DNA from: DASSTJ01 sp035707965
Lineage (GTDB): Bacteria > Actinomycetota > Actinomycetes > Actinomycetales > Angustibacteraceae
Length of the DNA: 37,090 bases
Direction: 5' to 3'
Assembly (NCBI GenBank): GCA_035707965.1
Contig: DASSTJ010000120.1
Span: forward strand, 1 to 37,090
In this document: piece after piece, positions 1 to 7,989 of the stretch
Layout of the letters: each line of letters begins with the position of its first letter
Position numbering within the stretch: the stretch's first letter is position 1
Notes under the pieces: model-generated
Told to the model about the DNA's origin: nothing
The model's database searches: none
The model's input: the letters and a program-made list of their open reading frames with translations, nothing else
Made by a program: the position numbers and the translations under genes

Positions 1-1173
1 GGCGGCGCCCAGGCCGCCGCCGCGCCTGCCCAGCTCGTAGCACAGATGCAGGGCGATCCTCGCGCCGGAGGCGCCGATCGGGTGGCCGATGGCGATCGCG
101 CCGCCGTTGACGTTCACGATGTCGGGGCTGACGCCGAGTTCGCGCATCGACGCGATGCCGACCGCGGCGAACGCCTCGTTGATCTCGACGACGTCGAGCT
201 GCTGCGGGTCGACCCCCTCCTTCTCGCAGGCCTTGACGATGGCCCGCGCCGGCTGCTGCTGCAGCGACGAGTCGGGGCCGGCCACGACGCCGTGCGCGCC
301 GATCTCGGCCAGCCACTCCAGCCCGAGCTGCTGCGCCTTGGCCTTGCTCATGACCACCACCGCCGCGGCACCGTCCGAGATCTGCGACGCTGAGCCGGCG
401 GTGATGGTGCCGTCGGAGCTGAACGCCGGACGCAGCTTGCTCAGCGACTCGGTCGTGGTGTCGGCACGGATGCCCTCGTCCTCCTTGAAGACGATCGGAT
501 CCCCCTTGCGCTGCGGGATCTCGACCGGGACGACCTCGTCGTCGAAGAGCCCGTCCTTCCACGCCTTCGCGGCGAGCTGGTGGCTGCGCGCGCTGAACGC
601 GTCCTGCTCCTGCCGGGTCGACGCCGTCTCACCGGTGTTGGCCGACTCGGTGAGCGCGCCCATCGCCTGGTCGGTGAAGGCGTCCCAGAGGCCGTCGAAG
701 GCCATGTGGTCGCGCATCGTCACGTCGCCGTACTTGAAGCCGCTGCGCGACTTCTCCAGCAGGTGCGGCGCGTTCGTCATCGACTCCTGTCCACCCGCGA
801 CCACGATGTCGAACTCGCCGGCGCGGATGAGCTGGTCAGCGAGCGCGATGGCGTCGAGGCCGGAGAGGCAGACCTTGTTGATGGTCAGCGCCGGCACGGT
901 CATCGGGATGCCGGCCTTGGTGGCGGCCTGACGCGCCGGGATCTGGCCCGCCCCTGCCGTGAGCACCTGGCCCATGATCACGTAGTCGACCTGGTCGGGC
1001 GCGACGCCGGACTTGTCCAGGGCGCCCTTGATGGCGATGCCACCGAGATCGGCGCCAGAGAAGCCGGCCAGAGAGCCGAGCAGGCGTCCCATCGGCGTGC
1101 GGGCTCCCGCGACGATGACCGAGGTGGTGCGGTCCCCCGCGGCGCTCTGCTCAGTCGTCGACTGGTCGGACAT
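1..1173 (-). CDS. Acetyl-CoA acetyltransferase (thiolase), 3' end cut by window start
   Basis: Thiolase-superfamily enzyme that condenses two acetyl-CoA to acetoacetyl-CoA, or runs the reverse cleavage. 391 codons are visible. The nucleophilic Cys is C102 in NKVCLSG; NEAFA and GGAIAIGHPIGASGAR (H364) carry the other active-site residues. The protein is open at base 1, so the last Cys motif (CGGGGQG-type) and stop lie outside the window. The ATG at 1173 has GGAGGT 5 nt upstream. It is divergent from the epimerase, with 154 bp between the starts, matching the epimerase/fadA4 neighbourhood of mycobacteria. Here it probably supplies acetoacetyl-CoA to the EMC route or to beta-oxidation; direction cannot be read from sequence. 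Family call very secure. Confidence 0.95.
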   Translation of the reverse strand, partial: MSDQSTTEQSAAGDRTTSVIVAGARTPMGRLLGSLAGFSGADLGGIAIKGALDKSGVAPDQVDYVIMGQVLTAGAGQIPARQAATKAGIPMTVPALTINKVCLSGLDAIALADQLIRAGEFDIVVAGGQESMTNAPHLLEKSRSGFKYGDVTMRDHMAFDGLWDAFTDQAMGALTESANTGETASTRQEQDAFSARSHQLAAKAWKDGLFDDEVVPVEIPQRKGDPIVFKEDEGIRADTTTESLSKLRPAFSSDGTITAGSASQISDGAAAVVVMSKAKAQQLGLEWLAEIGAHGVVAGPDSSLQQQPARAIVKACEKEGVDPQQLDVVEINEAFAAVGIASMRELGVSPDIVNVNGGAIAIGHPIGASGARIALHLCYELGRRGGGLGAA

Positions 1174-1327
1174 GAGGGACCTCCACGAGTCTGCGGGCGA
1201 GGGCCGGCACCACGGTGTGCCGCCAGTTCCAGCCTAGCCACCGGCTGGCAGCGCTCCCAGCCAGCGTGGCCAGCGCCACACGGCCCCCGGCTGTCGGGCA
1301 GCGGGCCCCCGTGAGAGCGTCGGCCCC

Positions 1328-1768
1328 ATGGACGCGCTGCCGCCCCCCGCACTGTTCACCGCCATCGACCACGTCGGCGTCGCCGTCCCCGACCTCGACG
1401 CCGCCATCGCGTTCTACCGCGACACCTTCGGCATGCAGCTGGTGCACGAGGAGGTGAACTCCGAGCAAGGTGTGCGCGAGGCGATGATGGCGGTGGGGTC
1501 GTCAGGCTCGTGCGTGCAGCTGCTTGCTCCCCTGACGCCGGAGTCGACGATCGCGAAGTTCCTCGACCGCAGCGGGCCGGGCATCCAGCAGGTCGCCTAC
1601 CGCGTGGACGACGTGGACGCGGTCGGCGCGACGCTGCGCGAGCGTGGCGTGCGGCTGCTGTACGACGTGCCCAAGCGGGGCACCGCCGGCAGCCGCGTCA
1701 ACTTCGTGCACCCGAAGGACGCCGGGGGCGTGCTGGTCGAGCTGGTGGAGCCCGCCGCGTCCCACTGA
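1328..1768 (+). CDS. mce: Methylmalonyl-CoA epimerase
   Basis: Vicinal-oxygen-chelate protein of 146 residues, the usual length. It interconverts (2R)- and (2S)-methylmalonyl-CoA (and ethylmalonyl-CoA in the EMC pathway). Two betaalphabetabetabeta modules are apparent. By comparison with the Propionibacterium enzyme the metal ligands would be H15 (IDHVGVAV), Q64 (CVQLLAP), the second residue of the HH pair, and E138 (VLVELVEP). Here the HH pair is QQ (residues 87-88, GIQQVAYRVDD), so one ligand is substituted. LRERGVRLLYD and FVHPKDAGGVLVELVEP are typical of actinobacterial epimerases. The start is ATG without a clear Shine-Dalgarno. Divergent from the thiolase. Confidence 0.93.
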   Translation: MDALPPPALFTAIDHVGVAVPDLDAAIAFYRDTFGMQLVHEEVNSEQGVREAMMAVGSSGSCVQLLAPLTPESTIAKFLDRSGPGIQQVAYRVDDVDAVGATLRERGVRLLYDVPKRGTAGSRVNFVHPKDAGGVLVELVEPAASH

Positions 1769-1899
1769 GCGCTGCCGCCACCCCTCCCCCGACGACCGGT
1801 GGCTAGGGTCGACCGACGCGAGCGCAAGATCATCGAGCGGTGACCGGGGGCGCAGGAACCACGTGCGGTGCTGACGCTCGCCGATAGCGTTTCAGCCGC

Positions 1900-3168
1900 T
1901 CACCGCGCGAGCCAGGCGAGCGCGGCCACGACCAGCGCCGAGGTGCCGGTGTCGAGGGTGGGCTGGATGACGGGCGCGAAGTCGGCGGCGTGGTTCACGG
2001 GGACGTCCTCCGAGACGCGGCCGGCGGCCAGCGCCTTCGCGTACCGGTCCGGGTCCACACCGCCGATGCCCCAGTAGGTGTAGGGCACGCCCAGCGCCTG
2101 CGGGATGTCGCTGAAGTCCTCGCTCGCGGTCTGCCGGGGCAGCTCGGTCGCGGCATCCCCGAAGTGGTCGGTGAAGGCGGTGGCGACGCGCTCGGTGGCG
2201 GCCTCGTCGTTGTCGGTCACCGGGAACTGGTCGAAGAGGTCGAACTCCGGCGGCTTCGGCGAGCGCGACGCCGTGCACTCGGCCGTGACGATGCGCTTGA
2301 TGGCGTCGAGGACGGACGAGCGCACGCCCTCGTCGTACGTGCGGATGTTCAGCTGGATGACCGCGTGGTCCGGTATGACGTTGCTCTTCGTGCCGGCCTG
2401 CAGGCTGCCGACGGTCAGCACCGCCGGCTCGCCGGGCTGCACCTCGCGCGAGACCACCGTCTGCAGCCGGACGACGATCATGGCCGCCAGGACGACGGGG
2501 TCGATCGCCGCCTGCGGCATCGAACCGTGGGCACCGCGGCCGTGGACCGTGATGCGTAGGGAGTCGGCCGCCGAGAGGGTCGGTCCGGAGCGGGTCGCGA
2601 CGAGACCGGCGGGAAACGGCAGCACGTGCTGGCACAGCGCGACGTCGACGTCGCCGACGAGCTCGGCCAGACCGTCGTCCACCATGCCCTTGGCGCCGTC
2701 GGCCACCTCCTCGGCCGGCTGGAAGACGGCCACGACCGTGCCGCGCCAGCTGTCGGTCGCGGCGGCCAGCAGCGCGACCGCCCCCAGCAGGCAGGTGACG
2801 TGGACGTCGTGCCCGCACGCGTGCATCACGGGCACCTGCGGGCTGTCGGCGCCGCCGCTCGGTTCCGTGGCCGTCACCTCGCTGGCGTAGGGCAGCCCGG
2901 TCGCCTCTCGGACCGGCAGCGCGTCCATGTCGGCGCGCATCAGCACGCTGGCGCCGTCCCCGTTGCGGAGCACCCCGACGACCCCCGTCCCCCCGACGCC
3001 GGTGTGCACCTCGCAGCCGGCAGCGCGCAGCCGGTCGGCGACGACGCCTGCCGTCCGCGTCTCGGCGTGCGACAGCTCGGGGTGGGCGTGCAGGTCTCGG
3101 TAGACGTCCTCCTGCCAGCCCCGGACGTCGTCCAGGCCCTGCAGCACCGACGCAGCGGACGATGTCAT
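1900..3168 (-). CDS. M20 family metallo-amidohydrolase (M20D, hippurate/IAA-amino acid hydrolase-like)
   Basis: 422-residue amidohydrolase that cleaves an N-acyl amino acid or related amide; the substrate is not evident. M20D signatures are present: RDLHAHPELS near residue 25, MRADMDALPV at 77-86, HACGHDVH with metal ligands C118 and H120, FQPAEE with E153/E154, H181 (CQHV) and a C-terminal NHAADFAP histidine. The lid/dimerisation domain lies roughly at residues 190-310. No signal peptide is visible, so it is probably cytoplasmic. The ATG at 3168 is preceded by GGGAGGT at good spacing. It faces the epimerase gene tail to tail and is divergent from ccrA (254-bp shared upstream region). A single gene with no obvious pathway partner nearby. 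Confidence 0.9.
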   Translation of the reverse strand: MTSSAASVLQGLDDVRGWQEDVYRDLHAHPELSHAETRTAGVVADRLRAAGCEVHTGVGGTGVVGVLRNGDGASVLMRADMDALPVREATGLPYASEVTATEPSGGADSPQVPVMHACGHDVHVTCLLGAVALLAAATDSWRGTVVAVFQPAEEVADGAKGMVDDGLAELVGDVDVALCQHVLPFPAGLVATRSGPTLSAADSLRITVHGRGAHGSMPQAAIDPVVLAAMIVVRLQTVVSREVQPGEPAVLTVGSLQAGTKSNVIPDHAVIQLNIRTYDEGVRSSVLDAIKRIVTAECTASRSPKPPEFDLFDQFPVTDNDEAATERVATAFTDHFGDAATELPRQTASEDFSDIPQALGVPYTYWGIGGVDPDRYAKALAAGRVSEDVPVNHAADFAPVIQPTLDTGTSALVVAALAWLAR

Positions 3169-3422
3169 CCGGACCTCCCGCGGGCCGCCGGCCCCGAGGC
3201 GCGAGGTCGGTCCCGACCAGTCGACTACGCCGGTCCGGTTGTCGCAACCGACAGACGTCGCCGGTCTCCTGCGTGCGGGTGGTCCTCTGCGCGACGCACA
3301 CTCGTGGTGTCGATCACATGAGGACTGCGCCTCCCCCGAACGGGGTAACTCGCCAGTAGCCTCAGCGAAATCCTGGCTCCTGCCGCCCAGCGGAGGCCGT
3401 CACCCACCCCCGGAGGACCACC

Positions 3423-4772
3423 GTGGACGACGCGATGAAGCACATCCTCGACGCCATCACCTCCGGCGACACGTCGCCGGAGGCCATCGCGGCGCTCCCC
3501 GTGCCCCAGACGTACCGCGCGGTGACGGTCCACAAGGACGAGACGGAGATGTTCGCGGGCCTGCCCACGCGCGAGAAGGATCCTCGACGCAGCCTCCACG
3601 TCGAGGACGTGCCGGTCCCCGAGCTCGGGCCGGGCGAGGCGCTCGTCGCCGTGATGGCCAGCGCCATCAACTACAACACCGTCTGGACGTCCATCTTCGA
3701 GCCGATGTCGACGTTCGGCTTCCTCGAGCGGTACGGCCGGACGTCGCCGCTGAACGCCCGCCACGACCTGCCGTACCACGTGGTCGGCTCCGACCTGGCG
3801 GGTGTCGTGCTGCGGACGGGACCGGGCGTCAACGCCTGGCACCCGGGAGACGAGGTCGTCGCGCACTGCCTGTCCGTCGAGCTGGAGGCGCCCGAGGGCC
3901 ACGCCGACACGATGCTCGACCCGGAGCAGCGCATCTGGGGCTTCGAGACGAACTTCGGCGGGCTCGCGCAGATCGCGCTGGTGAAGTCCAACCAGCTCAT
4001 GCCCAAGCCTGGTCACCTCACCTGGGAGGAGGCGGCGTCCCCGGGGCTCGTCAACAGCACGGCGTACCGGCAGCTGGTCTCGAAGAACGGCGCCGGCATG
4101 AAGCTGGGCGACACGGTGCTCGTCTGGGGCGCATCCGGCGGTCTCGGCTCGTACGCGACCCAGCTGACGCTGGCGTCGGGCGCGACACCGGTCTGCATCG
4201 TGTCGAGCGAGGACAAGGCGCAGATCTGCCGCGACATGGGCGCAGAGCTCGTCATCGACCGCAAAGCCGAGGACTACCGCTTCTGGAAGGACGAGCACAC
4301 GCAGGACCCGAAGGAGTGGAAGCGGTTCGGCAACCGCATCCGCGAGCTCACGGGGGGCCGGGACGTCGACATCACGTTCGAGCACCCGGGCCGCGAGACG
4401 TTCGGCGCCAGCGTCTACGTCACGAAGCGGGGAGGCACGATCGTCACGTGCGCCTCGACGTCCGGCTTCATGCACTCCTACGACAACCGGTACCTGTGGA
4501 TGCACCTCAAGCGCATCGTCGGGTCGCACTTCGCGAACTACCGGGAGGCGTGGGAGGCCAACGACCTCATCGCCCGCGGCCTGATCCAGCCGACGCTGTC
4601 GAAGGTCTTCTCCATGGACGACGTCGGGCAGGCCACGTTCGACGTCCACCAGAACCGGCACCAGGGCAAGGTCGGCGTGCTGTGCCTCTCCCCGCGGGAG
4701 GGGCTCGGCGTCACCAAGCCGGAGATGCGAGAGCGCCTGTTGCCGCAGATCAACCGGTTCCGCGACGTCTGA
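3423..4772 (+). CDS. ccrA: Crotonyl-CoA carboxylase/reductase
   Basis: Medium-chain dehydrogenase of 449 residues that reductively carboxylates crotonyl-CoA with NADPH and CO2 to (2S)-ethylmalonyl-CoA, the key step of the ethylmalonyl-CoA pathway. The CO2-binding residues known from the Kitasatospora setae enzyme (N81, F170, E171, H365) are all found at a constant +4 offset: N85 in AINYNTVW, F174-E175 in WGFETNFGG, H369 in GSHFANYREAWEAN. That identifies it as a true carboxylase/reductase and not a simple enoyl reductase. The nucleotide site is VWGASGGLGSYA (234-245). The start is GTG, with GGAGGA ahead. Probably monocistronic; the AI-2E gene follows after 88 bp with its own -10 box. Confidence 0.97.
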   Translation: MDDAMKHILDAITSGDTSPEAIAALPVPQTYRAVTVHKDETEMFAGLPTREKDPRRSLHVEDVPVPELGPGEALVAVMASAINYNTVWTSIFEPMSTFGFLERYGRTSPLNARHDLPYHVVGSDLAGVVLRTGPGVNAWHPGDEVVAHCLSVELEAPEGHADTMLDPEQRIWGFETNFGGLAQIALVKSNQLMPKPGHLTWEEAASPGLVNSTAYRQLVSKNGAGMKLGDTVLVWGASGGLGSYATQLTLASGATPVCIVSSEDKAQICRDMGAELVIDRKAEDYRFWKDEHTQDPKEWKRFGNRIRELTGGRDVDITFEHPGRETFGASVYVTKRGGTIVTCASTSGFMHSYDNRYLWMHLKRIVGSHFANYREAWEANDLIARGLIQPTLSKVFSMDDVGQATFDVHQNRHQGKVGVLCLSPREGLGVTKPEMRERLLPQINRFRDV

Positions 4773-4836
4773 GACCGAGATCGGCGCATCTGGCCCCCGT
4801 CGCCGCGTCGCACGACGTGGCGCACACGTGCGCCGT

Positions 4837-4842
4837 TAGGCT
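4837..4842 (+). promoter_or_regulatory. Candidate -10 box (TAGGCT) of the AI-2E family gene
   Basis: TAGGCT fits the actinobacterial TANNNT -10 consensus. It lies 18 bp before the ATG at 4861, leaving a short leader that contains GGAGGAGG. No convincing -35 hexamer is seen. Confidence 0.45.
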
Positions 4843-4860
4843 CGCGCGCGGAGGAGGCCG

Positions 4861-6093
4861 ATGAGCGACACCACACCGAACGAGGCGTTCGGGGCCGGGG
4901 CGGGGACGCCGCCCGCGACGGTCCCGACGGAGGACGTGCCCGGAACGCTGGCTGCCCACGAGGACCGGGACGGCGACGGGCTGCCCGACGACCTCGTCGC
5001 CGAGCTGGGGGACGAGGCCCTCGCGCCGGCGGAGCCGTCGGGGGCGTTCGGCACCCCCGGCCAGCCGATGAACCGGCACAGCCCGTTCTACCTCGGGCTC
5101 GTCGGAGGTCTCGGGCTGCTCGCCGCGTACGGCATCGTGCTGCTCCTGACCGGCCTGTCGCAGGTGCTGACGCTCGTCGTCATCTCGCTGTTCCTGGCGC
5201 TCGGGCTGGACCCGGTCGTGCGCTGGCTGCAGCGGCTGGGGCTGCGCCGCACCTACGCGGTGCTGGCCGTCTTCGTCGGCGTGCTAGTGGTCTTCGGGGG
5301 CATCGTCGCCCTCGTCGCGCCACCGGTCGTGCAGGAGGCGGGACAGCTGGCCAGCGCGGCTCCGGACTACGCCCAGAGCCTGCTGAAGAACCACACGTTG
5401 CGCCAGCTCGACGACCAGTACGGCGTCGTCGACGAGATCACCAAGCGGCTCAAGAGCGGCTCGCTCTGGACGTCGGTGTTCGGCGGGGTGGTCGGCGCAG
5501 GCAAGGCCGTGCTGTCCGGCTTCTTCAGCGCCTTCACGGTGCTCGTGCTGACCATGTACTTCACCGCGTCCCTTCCGGGCTTCAAGGCCGCGGCGTACCG
5601 GCTGGTGCCGCGCAGTCGCCGGCAGCGGTTCACCGTGCTGGCCGAGGAGATCAGCCGGCGCGTCGGCGGCTACGTCATCGGGCAGATCTCGATCGCCACG
5701 ATCAACGGCATCTTCAGCTTCATCATGATGGAGATCGTCGGCATCCCGTACCCGGCGGTGCTCGCCGTCACGGTCGGGGTGCTGGGCCTGATCCCGATGG
5801 TCGGCGCAACGCTCGGTGCGGTGATCGTCGTCGTGGTGGCGCTGTTCGACTCGTGGACATCGACGATCATCGTGGCCTCCTACTACCTCGTGTACCAGCA
5901 GGTCGAGAACTACGTCATCGTGCCGCGCATCATGAACCGCACCGTCGCCGTGCCTGGGGCCGTGACCGTCGTGGCCGCACTCGCGGGCGGCACGCTGCTC
6001 GGCATCCTCGGTGCGCTGATGGCCATCCCGATCGCGGCCGGGCTGCTGCTCATCTACAAGGAGGTCGTGCTGCCCCGGCAGGAGCAGCACTGA
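4861..6093 (+). CDS. AI-2E family transporter (PF01594-type membrane protein)
   Basis: 410-residue polytopic inner-membrane protein of the TqsA/YdiK/PerM superfamily. The first ~70 residues are soluble, rich in Gly, Pro, Asp and Glu and low in complexity; hydrophobic segments start near residue 75 (YLGLVGGLGLLAAYGIVLLL) and continue to the C-terminus. Family hallmarks include ALGLDPVVRWLQR, a long extracytoplasmic segment near residues 165-210, VGGYVIGQ, and the conserved end VENYVIVPRIMNRTV with GGTLLGILGALMAIP. Family members export autoinducer-2 or other small solutes, or act as ion antiporters; no substrate can be assigned here. Good Shine-Dalgarno (GGAGGAGG). It ends at a long hairpin shared with the convergent hydrolase gene. 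Confidence 0.92.
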   Translation: MSDTTPNEAFGAGAGTPPATVPTEDVPGTLAAHEDRDGDGLPDDLVAELGDEALAPAEPSGAFGTPGQPMNRHSPFYLGLVGGLGLLAAYGIVLLLTGLSQVLTLVVISLFLALGLDPVVRWLQRLGLRRTYAVLAVFVGVLVVFGGIVALVAPPVVQEAGQLASAAPDYAQSLLKNHTLRQLDDQYGVVDEITKRLKSGSLWTSVFGGVVGAGKAVLSGFFSAFTVLVLTMYFTASLPGFKAAAYRLVPRSRRQRFTVLAEEISRRVGGYVIGQISIATINGIFSFIMMEIVGIPYPAVLAVTVGVLGLIPMVGATLGAVIVVVVALFDSWTSTIIVASYYLVYQQVENYVIVPRIMNRTVAVPGAVTVVAALAGGTLLGILGALMAIPIAAGLLLIYKEVVLPRQEQH

Positions 6094-6116
6094 GCCCGCG
6101 CGCCGCCGCCCTCGTT

Positions 6117-6170
6117 CAGTGATGCGTTCTGGCCAGACACGTGCGCGTGTCGCGCCAGGACGCATCACTG
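6117..6170. terminator. Long near-perfect inverted repeat between convergent genes (bidirectional terminator)
   Basis: 25-nt arms at 6117-6141 and 6146-6170 with 3 mismatches and a TGCG loop. It starts 23 bp after the AI-2E stop and ends 17 bp before the hydrolase stop. No T-tract on either strand. Confidence 0.7.
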
Positions 6171-6187
6171 GACGCCGGCGAACCGCC

Positions 6188-6997
6188 TCAGGCGTGGTGA
6201 CGCGGGCGGTAGTCCTCGGACTTCTCGTAGGGGCCGTCCCACGTCGTCGGCAGCGGCATGCGGTCGGGGGCCAGCCGCTCGACGATCTCGTTCATCGCGC
6301 GACGCACGTAGGTCTCACCGACCCACAGATGACGGCCGCCCTCGATGCCCACGACGTCCGCCTGGCGCACCGCGGCGAACCTCTCCTTCGCCTCGGCCGG
6401 TCGCAGGTAGTCGTCGAACTCCGGCACGAGCGCCACCAGGGGCTTGCCCGAGCGGTCCCAGCGCTCCAGGTCGGCCTCCGTGCTGTAGCGCAGCGGCGGG
6501 CTGAGCAGGATCGCCCCCTCGATGGCCGGGTCGTCCCCGTGCATGAGCGCGAGGTCGGTGCCGAAGCTCCACCCCAGCAGCCAGCGGTGCGGCAGGTCGT
6601 GGAACTCGGCGAACTCGATGGCCGCGGCCACGTCGAAGCGCTCGGAGCGGCCCTCGTCGAACTCGCCCTCACTGGTGCCGTGCGGACTGCTCGTGCCGCG
6701 CGTGTTGAACCGCAGGACGGCGATGTCGGCCAGTGCGGGAAGTCGCCAGGACGCCTTGCGCAGCAGGTGGCTGTCCATGAACCCGCCCGCCGTGGGCAGC
6801 GGGTGCAGCGTGATGAGCGTGGCGACCGGTGGCCGGTCCTGGGGCAGAGCGAGCTCGCCGACCAGCGTCAGGCCGTCCGCCGTGTGCAGCTCGACCTCCT
6901 CCCGGCGGGCCGGGAGCACGATGCTGGGGCGGATCTCGACGCCGTCCGCCTTCCCGTCGTCGGTTTCGTCGGTCGTCACGTTCGTCGGCTCAGTCAT
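6188..6997 (-). CDS. Alpha/beta hydrolase
   Basis: 269-residue alpha/beta-hydrolase-fold protein. The nucleophile elbow is GWSFG with S144; the likely acid is D195 or D196 (PEFDDYLRP) and the likely base H223 (GGRHLWVGE). LHPLPTAGG at about 64-72 gives the oxyanion-hole region and RFNTRGTSSPHG a conserved loop typical of this actinobacterial subfamily. The substrate is unknown; an esterase or dienelactone-hydrolase-like activity is possible. The ATG at 6997 is preceded by TAGGCT 8 nt upstream, suggesting a leaderless or nearly leaderless mRNA; the region upstream stays open without conserved sequence, so a longer start is unlikely. Divergent from the DUF952 gene. Confidence 0.88.
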   Translation of the reverse strand: MTEPTNVTTDETDDGKADGVEIRPSIVLPARREEVELHTADGLTLVGELALPQDRPPVATLITLHPLPTAGGFMDSHLLRKASWRLPALADIAVLRFNTRGTSSPHGTSEGEFDEGRSERFDVAAAIEFAEFHDLPHRWLLGWSFGTDLALMHGDDPAIEGAILLSPPLRYSTEADLERWDRSGKPLVALVPEFDDYLRPAEAKERFAAVRQADVVGIEGGRHLWVGETYVRRAMNEIVERLAPDRMPLPTTWDGPYEKSEDYRPRHHA

Positions 6998-7005
6998 CGC
7001 CCTTG

Positions 7006-7011
7006 AGCCTA
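7006..7011 (-). promoter_or_regulatory. Candidate -10 box (TAGGCT) of the alpha/beta hydrolase
   Basis: TAGGCT on the minus strand, 8 nt before the ATG at 6997, so transcription would begin at or next to the start codon. Confidence 0.4.
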
Positions 7012-7126
7012 ACGGTCCGCCCAGCGGCCAGCGCGAGCCGTTCCAGCAGGAGCAACGGCCACCCCAGGCACCCCGGCGCGGCCGACCGCGCGACTGCTCC
7101 TGCCGGTCCGCCCGGGACAGAGGGCC

Positions 7127-7132
7127 TACCGT
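7127..7132 (+). promoter_or_regulatory. -10 box (TACCGT) of the DUF952 gene, leaderless arrangement
   Basis: TACCGT fits TANNNT and ends exactly 6 nt before the ATG at 7139. No Shine-Dalgarno fits in that space. Confidence 0.5.
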
Positions 7133-7138
7133 GGCTGC

Positions 7139-7555
7139 ATGGCCGACACCGCGCCCCTGCGTATCGCCCATGTCGCGCTGCCCCAGGACTGGGAGCGAGC
7201 CGAGGCCAACGGCAGCTACGACGTCTCGACCCGCGGGGTGTCGCTGGTCGAGGCCGACTTCGTGCACGCCGCCACCGCGAGCCAGCTGCCCGGCGTCCTC
7301 GACCGGTTCTACTCGGACGTGCCGGACGTCGTCCTGCTCGTCCTCGACGTCGCGCGCCTGGAGCACGAGGGAGCGTCGGTCGTCTGGGAGCACGTCGAGG
7401 GAGCCGCCGAGCCGTTCCCGCACGTGTACGGCGTCGTGCCGGTCGTCGCGGTGGTCGACCGGGTGCGCCTCGCGCACCTGCCCGGCGACCCCTGGACCAT
7501 CCCCGACCTGGCAGCCCACGGCATCCTCGAGCACCCGACGCCCGAGCGCCGGTGA
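7139..7555 (+). CDS. DUF952 family protein
   Basis: 138-residue cytoplasmic protein of the DUF952 family, whose biochemical role is not established. Recognisable features: an N-terminal RIAHVALPQDWERAEANGSY, then EADFVHAATASQLPGVLDRFY and a second conserved FPHVYGVVPVVAV block near residues 97-109. The H in FVHAA and the PHVYG segment are family signatures. The start fits a leaderless mRNA, with a TACCGT box 6 nt upstream and no Shine-Dalgarno. Divergent from the hydrolase; a hairpin downstream separates it from the next, convergent gene. Confidence 0.88.
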   Translation: MADTAPLRIAHVALPQDWERAEANGSYDVSTRGVSLVEADFVHAATASQLPGVLDRFYSDVPDVVLLVLDVARLEHEGASVVWEHVEGAAEPFPHVYGVVPVVAVVDRVRLAHLPGDPWTIPDLAAHGILEHPTPERR

Positions 7556-7569
7556 CCACCCTCACCCTT

Positions 7570-7617
7570 CTCCGGAGGTCGGGCACTCACGACCGCTGGG
7601 GGTGCCCACCTCCGGAG
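7570..7617. terminator. Hairpin between convergent genes
   Basis: CTCCGGAGGT-(C)-GGGCA pairs with TGCCC-ACCTCCGGAG: arms near 7570-7588 and 7600-7617 with one bulged C. It lies between the DUF952 stop (7555) and the convergent stop at 7635, so it can serve both genes. Confidence 0.6.
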
Positions 7618-7634
7618 TGACTGAGCAGGGTCGC

Positions 7635-7931
7635 TCAGCGGCCTCGCCGGGCGCGTGCGACCCAGCACGGCGTGTGCCAGTGGCGACGACCCGAGATCGC
7701 ACCCGCGTCGCTCCACGGGCCGTCGGCGGGCCAGACGACCACGTGCGGCTGCCCCGGGCGGATCTCCTGGTCGCAGCCGGGGCAGCGATAGGTCTTGGAC
7801 GACGACGCGCCGGTGAGGCGCCGCACGAACCAGTCGCCGTCGCGGTGCTGCTCACGCCGTTCGACGCCGCGCAGCGCCCGGTCGAGGTCGAGCTCGACCT
7901 CGTCCCGACGGCGGCGGTTGCTGCGTGGCAC
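7635..7931 (-). CDS. Small conserved actinobacterial protein with putative zinc-binding Cys/His cluster
   Basis: 98-residue protein. The N-terminus is basic and hydrophilic (SNRRRRDEVELDLDRAL). The C-terminal half has a likely metal site: C50-x2-C53 in YRCPGCDQEI and H84/H86-x-x-C89 in RHWHTPCW. Homologous short proteins in Actinobacteria are often labelled ATP/GTP-binding, but I see no P-loop here, so I call it only a putative zinc protein. The start is GTG with GACAAT (a one-mismatch TANNNT) 6 nt upstream and no Shine-Dalgarno, consistent with a leaderless mRNA. It follows the glucose dehydrogenase on the same strand with a 58-bp gap. Confidence 0.75.
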   Translation of the reverse strand: MPRSNRRRRDEVELDLDRALRGVERREQHRDGDWFVRRLTGASSSKTYRCPGCDQEIRPGQPHVVVWPADGPWSDAGAISGRRHWHTPCWVARARRGR

Positions 7932-7989
7932 GGGCCCATTGTCCCCCGCGCCGACGCCCAGCCGCTGGACACGTGTGCGGCAGGGTCGC

